Shown here piece by piece: positions 47,638 to 58,240 of a stretch of DNA of 64,000 bases. Positions within the stretch are counted from its first letter, which is position 1; every line of letters begins with the position of its first letter. Under the pieces are notes generated by a model that did no database searches, was not told the origin of the DNA, and saw only the letters and a program-made list of their open reading frames with translations. The stretch comes from Planotetraspora silvatica (GTDB lineage Bacteria; Actinomycetota; Actinomycetes; Streptosporangiales; Streptosporangiaceae): assembly GCF_016863315.1 (NCBI RefSeq), contig NZ_BOOQ01000002.1, forward strand, positions 124,001-188,000, in the 5' to 3' direction. The position numbers and the translations under genes are program-made.

Positions 47638-48749
47638 GTGATGGAGTCGCCGTGGATGCGGCCGCTGGTGTCCGTCAGCGAGCGCCCGGTGCCGCCCCAC
47701 CGGAGCTGGATCAGCTCGGCGGCGATCGACACGGCGGTCTCCTCCGGCGTACGGGCGCCGAGGTCGAGGCCGATCGGCGACCTCAGCCGGGCGAGGTCCT
47801 CGTCCTTCAGGCCGGCCTCGCGCAGCCGCGCCAGCCGGTCCTCGTGCGTGCGGCGCGACCCCATCGCCCCCACGTACGCGGCCGGGGTGCGCAGGGCCAC
47901 CTCCAGCAGGGGGACGTCGAACTTGGGGTCGTGCGTGAGGACGCAGATGACCGTCCGCTCGTCGACCTGCACCGTCGACAGATAGTCGTGCGGCCACTTG
48001 ACGACGACCTCGTCCGCGTCCGGGAAGCGCTTGGTCGTGGCGAAAACCGGGCGCGCGTCGCAGACGACGACGTGGTAGCCGAGGAACTTGCCGATCCGCG
48101 CGACGGCCGCCGCGAAGTCGATGGCGCCGAACACCAGCATGCGCGGGGCGGGCGCGAAGGACTGGACGAACACCTGGAGGTCGTCCAGCCGCCTTTCTCC
48201 CCGGGCCCCGTAACGGCGGATGCCCGTGATCCCCTGGGCCAGCATCCCCCGGACGTCGTCGTCCACCGCCGCGTCGAGCCGGGCCGAGCCCAGTGACCCG
48301 GAAGCGGAACCCGGGGGCCGGTCCGGCCAGATGACGCGGCGCGCCCCCACCGTCCCCGGCCCGGACAGGATCGTGGCCACGGCGACCGGGCGGCGCCGCT
48401 CGATCGACGCGGCGATCTCCCCCAGCTCGGGATAGGTCTCCCGGGAGACGTCCTCGACGAACACGTCGATGATCCCACCGCAGGTCAGGCCGACCGAGTA
48501 GGCGTCATCGTCGCTCACGCCGTATCGCTGGAGGACCGGCCCCCCCGCGTCGACGACCTCGTGGGCGAGCTCGTAGACGGCTCCCTCGACGCACCCCCCC
48601 GACACACTGCCGACGGCCTCGGTGCCGAGGACGGCCATGGAGGCGCCCGGAGGCCGGGGCGCGCTGCGGAAGGTGCCGACGACCGTGGCCAGCCCGAACC
48701 GCTCTCCCGCCTCCCACCAGCGCACGATCTGCGACAGGACGTCACGCAT
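47634..48749 (-). CDS. XdhC/CoxI family molybdenum-cofactor maturation protein
   Basis: The 371-residue protein has an N-terminal XdhC/CoxI domain (GLATVVGTFRSAPRPPGASMAV, SVSGGCVEGAVYE, GLTCGGIIDVFVE) and a C-terminal Rossmann domain (MLVFGAIDFAAAVARIGKFLGYHVVVCDARPVFAT; CVLTHDPKFDVPLLEVALRTPAAYVGAMGSRRTHEDR). XdhC binds, protects and sulfurates the molybdenum cofactor before insertion into hydroxylases. It overlaps its neighbours by 8 and 4 bp. Confidence 0.92.
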   Translation of the reverse strand: MRDVLSQIVRWWEAGERFGLATVVGTFRSAPRPPGASMAVLGTEAVGSVSGGCVEGAVYELAHEVVDAGGPVLQRYGVSDDDAYSVGLTCGGIIDVFVEDVSRETYPELGEIAASIERRRPVAVATILSGPGTVGARRVIWPDRPPGSASGSLGSARLDAAVDDDVRGMLAQGITGIRRYGARGERRLDDLQVFVQSFAPAPRMLVFGAIDFAAAVARIGKFLGYHVVVCDARPVFATTKRFPDADEVVVKWPHDYLSTVQVDERTVICVLTHDPKFDVPLLEVALRTPAAYVGAMGSRRTHEDRLARLREAGLKDEDLARLRSPIGLDLGARTPEETAVSIAAELIQLRWGGTGRSLTDTSGRIHGDSIT

Positions 48750-49893
48750 GACTACGCCTCCCTCTGCGGGTCGATCCGCGGGGCCCGGCCGCCAGCAGGG
48801 CGGACAGATCCTCGAACGCGGCCAGGCTGTGGCCGGCCACGAAGTCCGTGATGTACGGCAACGCGGCCATGATTCCCGCGGTGAGCGGCCGGTACGCCGG
48901 ATCTCCCTTGTGCGGGTTCACCCAGACCACCCGGTGGGCCAGCCGCGACAACCGCGCCATCTGCGCGCCCAGGATCTCCGGGGAGCCGCGTTCCCATCCG
49001 TCGGACGCGATCACGACCGTCGCGCCCCGGGGATCGGCGAGCCTGAGCAGCGCCTTGACCTCCTCACCGAGCCGGGTCCCGCCGTTCCAGTCGGGGATGG
49101 CCCTGGAGACCGCGATCATGGCGACGTCGGGATCCCGATGGCGCAGCTCGGCCGTGATCCGCGTGAGGCGGGTCCCCGCGCTGAACACCTCGGTCGCCCG
49201 CGGCTCGGCCCGGACGAGGGCGTGCGCGAATCGCAGCAGGGTGTCCGCGTACGGCGCCATCGAACCGCTGACGTCGACGAGCATGACGACCCGACGCGGC
49301 CGGTCCCGATGGGTCCGCATACGGAGGCGCGCGGGCTCCCCTCCCCGCCTGATGGCCTCCCTGACCGTGCGGTGGCTGTCGAGCACGCCGCTGCGGGCGG
49401 GCGTGAACCGCCGCGAGCCGCGCCGCTCCCGCACTCCGCGCAGCAGCGCCAGCATCCGGTTGACCTGCTCCCGCTCGGCCGCGGTCATCCGCGCGACGTC
49501 CCGGTTCCGCAGCACCTCGATCTCACTGGCCGTGGCCGGCACCGCGCTCTGCTCGCCCGCCTCCTCCTCCTGGTCGCGGGAGCCGTACGGCTCGGCGACG
49601 AGCCGCGTGACGGTCACCGTCGTCCGGGCACGGCCGGGCCGCGGCCGCTCCCCCGCGAAGTAGGCCGCGAAGCAGCGGTCGTACCGTGCCAGGTCGTCCG
49701 GCCCGGCGCAGAGCGTCAGCCGGCCGGCCCAGTAGACGTCGCGCTCGGCGGCGACGTCCAGGTGGCCGAGCGCGGTCAGGAAGCCCTGGGTGCGCTGGTG
49801 GTCGGCCCCGACGCCGGCGGCTCTCAGCGTGCGGGCGAACCCGGTCATCGTGGCGACCACGTCCCGCGCTCCGCCGGATCGGGGCTCAGGCAT
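48742..49893 (-). CDS. VWA-domain protein, CoxE type
   Basis: The 383-residue protein has an N-terminal helical region and a von Willebrand A domain with a MIDAS motif (VVMLVDVSGSMAPYADTLLRFAHALV). This matches CoxE-type proteins that, with a MoxR ATPase (CoxD), help insert the metal site of CO dehydrogenase-like enzymes. GAGG precedes ATG 49893, which overlaps the MoxR gene by 8 bp. Confidence 0.88.
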   Translation of the reverse strand: MPEPRSGGARDVVATMTGFARTLRAAGVGADHQRTQGFLTALGHLDVAAERDVYWAGRLTLCAGPDDLARYDRCFAAYFAGERPRPGRARTTVTVTRLVAEPYGSRDQEEEAGEQSAVPATASEIEVLRNRDVARMTAAEREQVNRMLALLRGVRERRGSRRFTPARSGVLDSHRTVREAIRRGGEPARLRMRTHRDRPRRVVMLVDVSGSMAPYADTLLRFAHALVRAEPRATEVFSAGTRLTRITAELRHRDPDVAMIAVSRAIPDWNGGTRLGEEVKALLRLADPRGATVVIASDGWERGSPEILGAQMARLSRLAHRVVWVNPHKGDPAYRPLTAGIMAALPYITDFVAGHSLAAFEDLSALLAAGPRGSTRRGRRSHA

Positions 49894-50860
49894 GGCGGCC
49901 CGCCTCACCTCGGCCCGCACCCGCGCCTGTGGCCATGCCCGCGCGCGTGGTCATGCCCGCGCCTGTGGCCGCGTCCGCGAGGAGGATGCCGTCGCGCCGC
50001 ACGAGTTCCTGGTCCTCGCGGTGCTTCAGCACCGCGCCCAGGGTGGCGGCCGCGAGGCCGGGGTCGAAGTCGGTCGCCCCGAGCGTCAGCAGGGCCTCGG
50101 TCCAGTCGAGCGTCTCGGCGATCCCCGGCGGCTTGACGAGGTCGGCGGCCCTCAGCCGGTCGGCGGTCCGCGCGACCTCCCTGGCCAGCCGTTCCGTGCA
50201 CTCGGGAAGACGCCTGAGGAGGATGGCCACCTCGCGCTCGAAACCGGGGTGCTCCAGCCAGTGGTAGAGGCAGCGCCGCTTGAGGGCGTCGTGGACCTCA
50301 CGCGTGCGGTTCGAGGTGACCACCACGACGGGAGGCGCGGCGGCGCTGATCGTGCCCAGCTCGGGAATCGAGATCGTGAAGTCCGACAACACCTCGAGCA
50401 GGAACGCCTCGAACTCGTCGTCCGCGCGGTCGATCTCGTCGACCAGCAGCACGCTGGGCTGGGTTTCGACGGCCTGAAGCAGGGGCCGGGCGATCAGGAA
50501 GCGCCGGTCGTAGATCTCGCCCTCGAGCGCCCTGACGTCGGTCACGCCCGTCGCCTCCGCCGCCTTCAGATGCAGCAGCTGGCGGGCGAAGTCCCAGTCG
50601 TAGAGCGCCTGCGCGGCATCGAGGCCCTCGTAGCACTGCAACCGGATCAGCGGGGCGCCGAGCACCGCGGAAAGGGTCTTGGCCAGCTCCGTCTTGCCCA
50701 CTCCGGCCTCGCCTTCGAGGAAGAGGGGGCGGCCCATCCTCAGCGCGAGAAACGCCGCGGTGGCCAGGCCCTCGTCCGCCAGGTAATCGTGCGAAGCGAG
50801 CAGCTCGGCCACCGTCGCGGGAGAGTCGATGTCGGACGCCTTCGTTGTGCCTCCCAGCAT
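49886..50860 (-). CDS. MoxR-family AAA+ ATPase, CoxD type
   Basis: The 324-residue AAA+ protein has Walker A LEGEAGVGKTELAK, LIRLQCYEGLDAAQALYDWDFARQLLHL (typical of CoxD), Walker B VLLVDEIDRADDEFEAFLLEVL and VVVTSNRTREVHDALKRRCLYHWLEHP. It is distinct from the MoxR at 33905. The C-terminal tail (after about residue 295) is a low-complexity Gly/Ala/Met/Thr repeat. It is the first gene of the four-gene set. AGAGG directly abuts ATG 50860, so initiation may be unusual. Confidence 0.9.
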   Translation of the reverse strand: MLGGTTKASDIDSPATVAELLASHDYLADEGLATAAFLALRMGRPLFLEGEAGVGKTELAKTLSAVLGAPLIRLQCYEGLDAAQALYDWDFARQLLHLKAAEATGVTDVRALEGEIYDRRFLIARPLLQAVETQPSVLLVDEIDRADDEFEAFLLEVLSDFTISIPELGTISAAAPPVVVVTSNRTREVHDALKRRCLYHWLEHPGFEREVAILLRRLPECTERLAREVARTADRLRAADLVKPPGIAETLDWTEALLTLGATDFDPGLAAATLGAVLKHREDQELVRRDGILLADAATGAGMTTRAGMATGAGAGRGEAGRHA

Positions 50861-50975
50861 CCTCTCAGGCTACGCGCCGGGGGCCCGCGAACGCTCTGGC
50901 CGATTCCGCCAAACGCCCGCCGTTCACGGGCCGATCGTTGCCACGATCGCACAGGGGCCCTCTACCGTCGTGGAC

Positions 50976-51578
50976 GTGACGAATCCTCTGGGGCTTCCCG
51001 GGTCTCCCGCGGCGAGCGCGCTGGCCGCCGAGCTGGCGGCGCGGTGGGCCGAGCCGCACCGGCGCTACCACACCACCACGCACCTGCGGGCCGTGCTCGC
51101 CGCGATCGAGCCGCTCGCCGCCCTGGCCGGGGACATCGGCGCCGTACGGCTCGCCGCCTGGTTCCACGACGCCGTCTACGACGGCCGCCCGGGATGGGAT
51201 GAGGAGCGCAGCGCCCAGCTGGCGCAGGCCCGCCTCCCCGCGTGCGGCGTCACGCCTCAACGGGTACGCGAGGTCGTCCGCCTGGTGCGGGTGACGGCCG
51301 ATCACTCCTACGGCTCCGGCGACACGGACGCGGCCGTCTTGTGCGACGCCGATCTGGCCGTCCTCGGCGGCGCCCCGGAGGATTACGCGGCCTACGCGAG
51401 AGCCGTACGAGCCGAGTATCGCCACGTCCCCGACGACCTGTTCCGGGCGGGCAGGGCCGCCGTCCTGGGGCGACTCCTGTCTAACGACCGCCTGTACGGC
51501 ACGGCCCGCGCACGCGACCTGTGGGACCGCCGGGCCAGGGAGAACATGACCCGCGAGCTGGCCACGCTCGGCGGCTAG
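50976..51578 (+). CDS. HD-domain metal-dependent hydrolase-like protein
   Basis: The 200-residue protein has an HD-type layout: RYHTTTHL, then AAWFHDAVYDGRPGWDEERSA (HD pair), ADHSYGSGDTDAAVLCDADLAVLGG (later Asp ligands). It is typical of small actinobacterial predicted metal-dependent phosphohydrolases; the substrate is unknown. TACCGT at 50963-50968 lies 7 bp before the GTG at 50976, consistent with a leaderless mRNA; GTG 50970 is an alternative start. Confidence 0.82.
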   Translation: MTNPLGLPGSPAASALAAELAARWAEPHRRYHTTTHLRAVLAAIEPLAALAGDIGAVRLAAWFHDAVYDGRPGWDEERSAQLAQARLPACGVTPQRVREVVRLVRVTADHSYGSGDTDAAVLCDADLAVLGGAPEDYAAYARAVRAEYRHVPDDLFRAGRAAVLGRLLSNDRLYGTARARDLWDRRARENMTRELATLGG

Positions 51579-51595
51579 GTCTGGCGCGGGACCGG

Positions 51596-51700
51596 CTCAG
51601 GGACGGGCGGCGTTTCGGGCGACTCAGGGACGGGCGGCCGGGCGGGGCGGCGTTTCGGGCGACTCAGGGACGGGCGGCCGGGCGGGGCGGTGTTTGGGCC
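51596..51700. repeat. 40-bp tandem repeat between convergent genes
   Basis: Two 40-bp copies (51621-51660 and 51661-51700) begin GACTCAGGGACGGGCGG, and a 25-bp partial copy lies at 51596-51620. The two full copies differ only near their ends. Because 40 is not a multiple of three, copy number shifts the reading frame of the overlapping DUF4031 tail. Confidence 0.9.
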
Positions 51701-51947
51701 GGCGCAGCCCCGCCGCCCGAAGCCGCCGGACGAGCTCGCCGCTCGGCACAGGCTCGGCACCGAGCTCGACCGCGCGGTCGTAAACCGTCTCGGGCACGTC
51801 GTAGTGATCGCGGTCGAACGCCCGCTCCGGCACGTCCAGCACCCTGGCGAACGCGTGCAGCTCCTCGTAGGAGACGTCGCTGACCAGGTGTGACCACAGC
51901 AGCCCGCGCGGGCCGGGCCAGTTGGGCCGATCGATCAACACGCTCAC
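51624..51947 (-). CDS. DUF4031 small protein with repeat-altered tail
   Basis: The 107-residue protein starts MSVLIDRPNWPGPRGLLWSHLVSDVSYEELHAFARVLDVPERAFDRDHYDVPE, the DUF4031 family common in actinobacteria (function unknown). GGGGAGG lies upstream; GTG 51947 or GTG 51941 may be the start. The conserved domain ends near residue 83. The tail (RPARPPVPESPETPPRPAARP) is encoded by the 40-bp tandem repeat, so its length and sequence depend on repeat number. Confidence 0.8.
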   Translation of the reverse strand: MSVLIDRPNWPGPRGLLWSHLVSDVSYEELHAFARVLDVPERAFDRDHYDVPETVYDRAVELGAEPVPSGELVRRLRAAGLRRPKHRPARPPVPESPETPPRPAARP

Positions 51948-51999
51948 ACGACCTCCCCAGCCGGACGTTTCTTCCCGGCACTGTAAGGCCTTTCGAAAT

Positions 52000-52031
52000 T
52001 ACCAATTGACTTGGTAGGAAATACGGATAAT
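52000..52031 (+). promoter_or_regulatory. Palindrome and promoter-like elements before ssuC
   Basis: TACCAA (52000-52005) and TTGGTA (52011-52016) form a perfect 6-bp inverted repeat around TTGAC, so the -35-like TTGACT (52006-52011) lies inside it. GATAAT at 52026-52031 could be a -10, though the spacer would be short (14 bp). The layout predicts repression by a dimeric regulator. Confidence 0.5.
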
Positions 52032-52072
52032 CCTGAGGAGGACATCGCACACCATCCCTGCGAGGTACCTCC

Positions 52073-52906
52073 ATGTCCGTCCTTGAACTGGACACCCCGG
52101 TCCGGGCCGAGCCGCACCCCGGCGCGCGGACCCGGCGCCGGCGGCTGCCGGGAAAAGCCTGGCAGCGCTGGATCAGCCCACTGGTCCTCGTGCTCGCCTG
52201 GCAGATCGCGAGCACTACCGGCCTGCTGCCCACCCGACTGCTCGCCGCGCCGTCCACGATCGCCGCGACCGCGGTCGACCTGGTCCAGGCGGGGACGTTG
52301 CCCACGGCGATCGCCGTGTCGCTCCAGCGCGTCCTGATCGGCTTCGCGGCCGGGGCGATCGCGGGCGTCGGCCTCGCCCTGGTCGCCGGGCTGAGCCGCA
52401 AGGGCGAGAACGCGGTCGACCCGATCATGCAGATGCTCCGGGCGCTGCCGTTCTTCGGCCTCATCCCGCTGTTCATCCTCTGGTTCGGCATCGGGGAGGC
52501 GCCCAAGGTGCTGCTCGTGGCCCTCGCGGTGTCGTTCCCCCTCTACCTGAACACCTTCGCGGGCATCCGCGGGGTCGACGGGAAGCTCGCCGAGGTCGCG
52601 CGCACGGTCGGGCTCGGCAGGACCCAGCTCATCCGGCACATCGTGCTCCCCGGCGCGCTCCCCCAGACGCTCGTCGGCCTCCGGCAGAGCCTCGGCGTGG
52701 CGTGGCTGGCGCTGATCGTCGCCGAGCAGGTCAACGCCAACGCCGGCCTCGGCTACATGATCAACGACGCGCGGGAGTTCCTCCGTACCGACGTGATCGT
52801 CGTGGGCCTGCTCGTCTACAGCGCGCTCGGCCTGCTGACCGACGCTCTCGTCCGGCTGCTCGAAAGGAGGGCCCTCACGTGGCGACGCGAGTTCCTGGCC
52901 CGCTGA
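52073..52906 (+). CDS. ssuC: Sulfonate-type ABC transporter permease
   Basis: The 277-residue protein has six hydrophobic segments and the BPD-transport EAA-like loop (LAEVARTVGLGRTQLIRHIVLPGALPQTLVGLRQSLGVAWLALIVAEQVNANAGLGYMI), typical of the SsuC/TauC/NrtB family. The downstream ATPase, binding protein and SsuD monooxygenase support alkanesulfonate uptake. GAGG 7 nt upstream of the ATG is part of a 10-bp palindrome, GAGGTACCTC (52062-52071). Confidence 0.93.
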   Translation: MSVLELDTPVRAEPHPGARTRRRRLPGKAWQRWISPLVLVLAWQIASTTGLLPTRLLAAPSTIAATAVDLVQAGTLPTAIAVSLQRVLIGFAAGAIAGVGLALVAGLSRKGENAVDPIMQMLRALPFFGLIPLFILWFGIGEAPKVLLVALAVSFPLYLNTFAGIRGVDGKLAEVARTVGLGRTQLIRHIVLPGALPQTLVGLRQSLGVAWLALIVAEQVNANAGLGYMINDAREFLRTDVIVVGLLVYSALGLLTDALVRLLERRALTWRREFLAR

Positions 52907-53634
52907 CCCGGCCGGCCGCGGCCGCGACAGGACCGGTGGCCACCGCCGACGGGCTGACCCGCAGGTTCGGCGAGCGGACCGTCCTCGACCGGCTCGACCT
53001 GGAGATCGGGCGCGGCGAGTTCATCGCGCTGCTCGGCCGCAGCGGCTCCGGCAAGTCGACGCTGCTCCGCGCGCTCGCCGGGCTCGACAGCGAGGCCGAG
53101 GGCGGCCTGAGCGTCACCGGTTCCGTGGCGGTGGCCTTCCAGGAGCCGCGGCTCGTGCCCTGGAAGCGCGTCCACGCCAACATCACGCTCGGCCTCGCCG
53201 TACCCGACCCGAAGGAGAAGGCGGACGCCGCCCTGGCGGAGGTCGGCCTGACCGAGCGGGCGGGCGCCTGGCCGCTCACGCTCTCCGGCGGCGAGGCGCA
53301 GCGGGCCAGCCTGGCGCGCGCCCTGGTCCGGGAGCCGGACCTGCTGCTGCTCGACGAGCCCTTCAGCGCCCTGGACGCGCTGACCCGGATCACCATCCAC
53401 CAACTGGTCCTCCAGCTGTGGTCCGTCCACCGGCCGGCCGTACTGCTGGTCACCCACGACGTCGACGAGGCGCTACTGCTCGCGGATCGCGTGCTCGTCC
53501 TCGACCGGGGGCGCATCGCGCACGAGTCGGACGTCCCGGCGCCGCGTCCCCGCCACCGCGACCATCCCGATCTCACCTCCCTCCGCACGACCCTCCTCGC
53601 CGCTCTCGGCGTGTCCCCCGAAGGAACCACATGA
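52879..53634 (+). CDS. ssuB: Sulfonate-type ABC transporter ATP-binding protein
   Basis: The 251-residue ATPase has Walker A LLGRSGSGKST, Q-loop VAVAFQEPRLVPW, signature LSGGEAQRASLARAL, Walker B LLLLDEPFSALD and H-loop LLVTHDVDEA. GTG 52879 has GGAGG 9 nt upstream and overlaps ssuC by 28 bp. It energises import through SsuC. Confidence 0.95.
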   Translation: MATRVPGPLTRPAAAATGPVATADGLTRRFGERTVLDRLDLEIGRGEFIALLGRSGSGKSTLLRALAGLDSEAEGGLSVTGSVAVAFQEPRLVPWKRVHANITLGLAVPDPKEKADAALAEVGLTERAGAWPLTLSGGEAQRASLARALVREPDLLLLDEPFSALDALTRITIHQLVLQLWSVHRPAVLLVTHDVDEALLLADRVLVLDRGRIAHESDVPAPRPRHRDHPDLTSLRTTLLAALGVSPEGTT

Positions 53635-54626
53635 CCAGGAAACTGCTCGCGGCCCTGTTGCTCACCGCGCTGGCCGGCACGGCCTGCGCCTCCACCGGCT
53701 CGGCCAACGACTCCCCGGCCGGCTCCGGGGCGAGCGGCTCGGGCGTCACCCTGCGGGTCGGCGACCAGAAGGCCGGTTCCCAGGCCCTGCTCAAGGCCGC
53801 CGGGCTGCTCGACGGGACCTCGTACAAGATCACCTGGTCCCAGTTCACGTCGGGCCCGCCGATGCTGGAGGCGATCAACGCCGGCGCCGTCGACATCGGG
53901 GGCGTCGGAAACACCCCGCCCGTCTTCGCCGCCGCGGCCGGTTCGAAGATCAAGGTGGTCGCGGCCTACCGGCAGAACCTCGCGGGCGCCACGATCCTGG
54001 TGCCGCAAGGCTCGACGATCACCGCACCGGCGCAGCTCGAGGGCAAGAAGGTCGCGGTCGCCAAGGGCAGCTCGGCGCACTACCACCTGCTCTCCGTGCT
54101 CCAGAAGGCCGGGCTGTCGTTCAAGGACATCCAGCCGCAGTACCTCCAGCCCGCCGACGCCCTCGCGGCGTTCACCTCCGGGACCATCGACGCCTGGGCG
54201 ATCTGGGAGCCCTTCACCTCCCAGGCCGAGCTGCAGAACAAGGCCAAGCTCCTGGTCGACGGCAACGGCTACGTCAACGGGCTCAACTTCCAGGTGGCGG
54301 CGCCCGGCGCGCTGCAGGACAAGGGGAAGGACACGGCGATCCGCGACTACCTCACCCGTCTGGCCAAGGCGAGGACCTGGGCCGTCACCCACCAGCCCGA
54401 GTGGGCCAAGGTGTGGGCGCAGGAGACCGGCCTTCCCGTGGAGGTCGCGAACGCGGCCGTCGCCAACACCCTGGCCACCTCCATCGTGATCGACGACTCG
54501 GTGGTCACGTCGGAGCAGCAGATGGCCGACGCGTTCAGCGCCGAGGGGCTCATCCCCGGCGGCCTGAAGTTCTCGGATTTCGTCGATGACCGGTTCAACG
54601 ACGTCGTAGCGAAGGGTCAGCAGTGA
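53631..54626 (+). CDS. ssuA: Sulfonate ABC transporter substrate-binding protein
   Basis: The 331-residue protein has a signal peptide MTRKLLAALLLTALAGTAC; Cys19 could be lipidated, but GTAC is a weak lipobox. The mature part is of the NMT1/SsuA type: LRVGDQKAGSQALLKAAGLLDG, QFTSGPPMLEAINAGAVDIGGVGNTPPVFAAAAG, GKKVAVAKGSSAHYHL and DAWAIWEPFTSQAE. ATG 53631 overlaps the ssuB stop (ATGA), and its own stop overlaps ssuD. Confidence 0.93.
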   Translation: MTRKLLAALLLTALAGTACASTGSANDSPAGSGASGSGVTLRVGDQKAGSQALLKAAGLLDGTSYKITWSQFTSGPPMLEAINAGAVDIGGVGNTPPVFAAAAGSKIKVVAAYRQNLAGATILVPQGSTITAPAQLEGKKVAVAKGSSAHYHLLSVLQKAGLSFKDIQPQYLQPADALAAFTSGTIDAWAIWEPFTSQAELQNKAKLLVDGNGYVNGLNFQVAAPGALQDKGKDTAIRDYLTRLAKARTWAVTHQPEWAKVWAQETGLPVEVANAAVANTLATSIVIDDSVVTSEQQMADAFSAEGLIPGGLKFSDFVDDRFNDVVAKGQQ

Positions 54627-55756
54627 AGTTCCATTGGTTCCTGCCCACCACGGGCGACAGCAGGGCGATCGTCGGCGGCGGGCACGGCCTGCACCGGGCA
54701 CACGGTCATTCCGCGGCCGAGGTGTACCGCCCGCCATCGGTCGACTATCTGGGCCAGATCGCCCGCTCGGCCGAACAGCTCGGCTTCGAGGCCGTGCTGA
54801 CTCCCACCGGCACGTTCTGCGAGGACGCGTGGCTCGTGACGTCCGCGCTCACCCAGGTGACGAAGCGGCTGAAGTTCCTCGTCGCCTTCCGGCCCGGGGC
54901 GCTGTCGCCGACCCTCGCCGCGCAGATGGCCGCGACCTACCAGCGGATATCCGATGGACGGCTGCTGCTGAACATCGTCACCGGCGGGGAGACCACCGAG
55001 CAGAAGCGGTTCGGCGACCACCTGTCCAAGGACGAGCGGTACGCGAGGACCGACGAGTTCCTCTCGATCGTCCGGGGCGCCTGGGAGGGGCCGTTCGACT
55101 TCAAGGGCACGTACTACGACGTCGAGGGGGCACAGGTCGCCGAGTCCCCCTCCCCCGTCCCCGAGCTCTATTTCGGCGGCTCGTCGGCCGCCGCGGGACC
55201 GGTCGCGGCCAAGCATGTGAACGTCTACCTGACCTGGGGCGAGCCGCCGTCGCAGGTCGCCACCAAGCTCGACTGGATCAGGGAGCTGGCCGCGGCCCAG
55301 GGCCGTACGCTGCGCTTCGGCATCCGCCTGCACGTGATCACCCGGGACACCTCGGGCGAGGCGTGGGAGGAGGCCCAGCGGCTGCTCGACCGGATCGACC
55401 CCGCGGACATCGCGTCCGCGAAGGCCATCCTGGGCCGCAGCGACTCGGTGGGACAGCAGCGGATGCTCGCCCTCCACCAGGGATTCGACCACGGCAAGGC
55501 CCGTGAGCTGGAGATCCACCCCAACCTCTGGGCCGGCGTGGGACTGGTCCGCGGCGGCGCGGGCACGGCGCTGGTCGGAAGCCATCAGGAGGTCGCGGAC
55601 CTGATCGAGGAGTACGCCTCCCTCGGCATCGAGGAGTTCGTCCTGTCCGGCTACCCGCATCTCGAGGAGGCCTACTGGTTCGGGGAGGGCGTGCTGCCCG
55701 AACTCCGCCGCCGTGGGCTCTTCGAGGCCCCCGTACCGGTGCTGCGCAGCGCCTGA
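54623..55756 (+). CDS. ssuD: FMNH2-dependent alkanesulfonate monooxygenase
   Basis: SsuD desulfonates alkanesulfonates to aldehyde and sulfite using FMNH2 and O2. The 377-residue LLM-fold protein has MKFHWFLPTTGDSR, FEAVLTPTGTFCEDAWLVTSALTQVTKRLKFLVAFRPGALSPTLAAQMAATYQRIS, LLLNIVTGGETTEQKRFGDHLSKDERYARTDEFL and VLSGYPHLEEAYWFGEGVLPELRRRG. This is close to the canonical SsuD. The start GTG 54623 overlaps ssuA by 4 bp. No ssuE flavin reductase is seen in the operon, so reduced flavin must come from elsewhere. Confidence 0.95.
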   Translation: MKFHWFLPTTGDSRAIVGGGHGLHRAHGHSAAEVYRPPSVDYLGQIARSAEQLGFEAVLTPTGTFCEDAWLVTSALTQVTKRLKFLVAFRPGALSPTLAAQMAATYQRISDGRLLLNIVTGGETTEQKRFGDHLSKDERYARTDEFLSIVRGAWEGPFDFKGTYYDVEGAQVAESPSPVPELYFGGSSAAAGPVAAKHVNVYLTWGEPPSQVATKLDWIRELAAAQGRTLRFGIRLHVITRDTSGEAWEEAQRLLDRIDPADIASAKAILGRSDSVGQQRMLALHQGFDHGKARELEIHPNLWAGVGLVRGGAGTALVGSHQEVADLIEEYASLGIEEFVLSGYPHLEEAYWFGEGVLPELRRRGLFEAPVPVLRSA

Positions 55757-55799
55757 ACCTCATCCGTCATGGCGGCGCGCGCGTAGGCGCCCGGCCGGG

Positions 55800-56252
55800 T
55801 CACACCCGGTCGGGCGCCTCGCCGCGGTCGTGGATGAGGGCGCTGAGCTCGGAGACCGCCTTGCGGGACCGCTCGCGCTCCGTGCTCTGGATGCCCATCG
55901 CGCCCAGGCTGAGCCCGTTCGCCAGGTCGAGCTTGGGCCAGGGGTCGCCTTCCACCATCGTGACGTCGAGGATCTCCGGCCATTCGTAGCGGTGCACCCT
56001 GAGGGGGTTCACCACGGTGATCCCCCGCTCGTCGGCCACGACGCGAGTGCGCCCGAGCAGGTGCAGCAGCCCCGCCACGAGGCAGCCGAACACCACCAGG
56101 CCGAGCCGGTCGGGCAACCTGAACTGCTCGGGCAGGATCAGCGCGAGGACGACCGCCCCGACGACCATGACCACCGCCAGGCTGTACGCGATGATCGGGG
56201 CCTGCCGGGGACGCCACGTCACGGGCAGCGACGGCGGCCTGCGCTCATCCAT
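55800..56252 (-). CDS. PH-domain membrane protein
   Basis: The 150-residue protein has two membrane helices (about 20-64) and a bacterial PH-like domain (RTRVVADERGITVVNPLRVHRYEWPEILDVTMVEGDPWPKLDLANGLSLGAMGIQ). A similar protein follows ribH in mycobacteria and many actinomycetes. Function unknown. ATG 56252 is preferred because GGGAGG lies 5 nt upstream; an in-frame ATG at 56294 has none. It is convergent with ssuD. Confidence 0.85.
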   Translation of the reverse strand: MDERRPPSLPVTWRPRQAPIIAYSLAVVMVVGAVVLALILPEQFRLPDRLGLVVFGCLVAGLLHLLGRTRVVADERGITVVNPLRVHRYEWPEILDVTMVEGDPWPKLDLANGLSLGAMGIQSTERERSRKAVSELSALIHDRGEAPDRV

Positions 56253-56354
56253 GACGGCCTCCCACGTGACCTCGGACGGCGCCGAAGACGACATCGAAGA
56301 CGACGCCGGGGACGGCCTCGCGGGGAGCGCCCGCGGTCTCGCGGGCGCCTCCCG

Positions 56355-58236
<1,882 letters not shown>

Positions 58237-58240
<4 letters not shown>

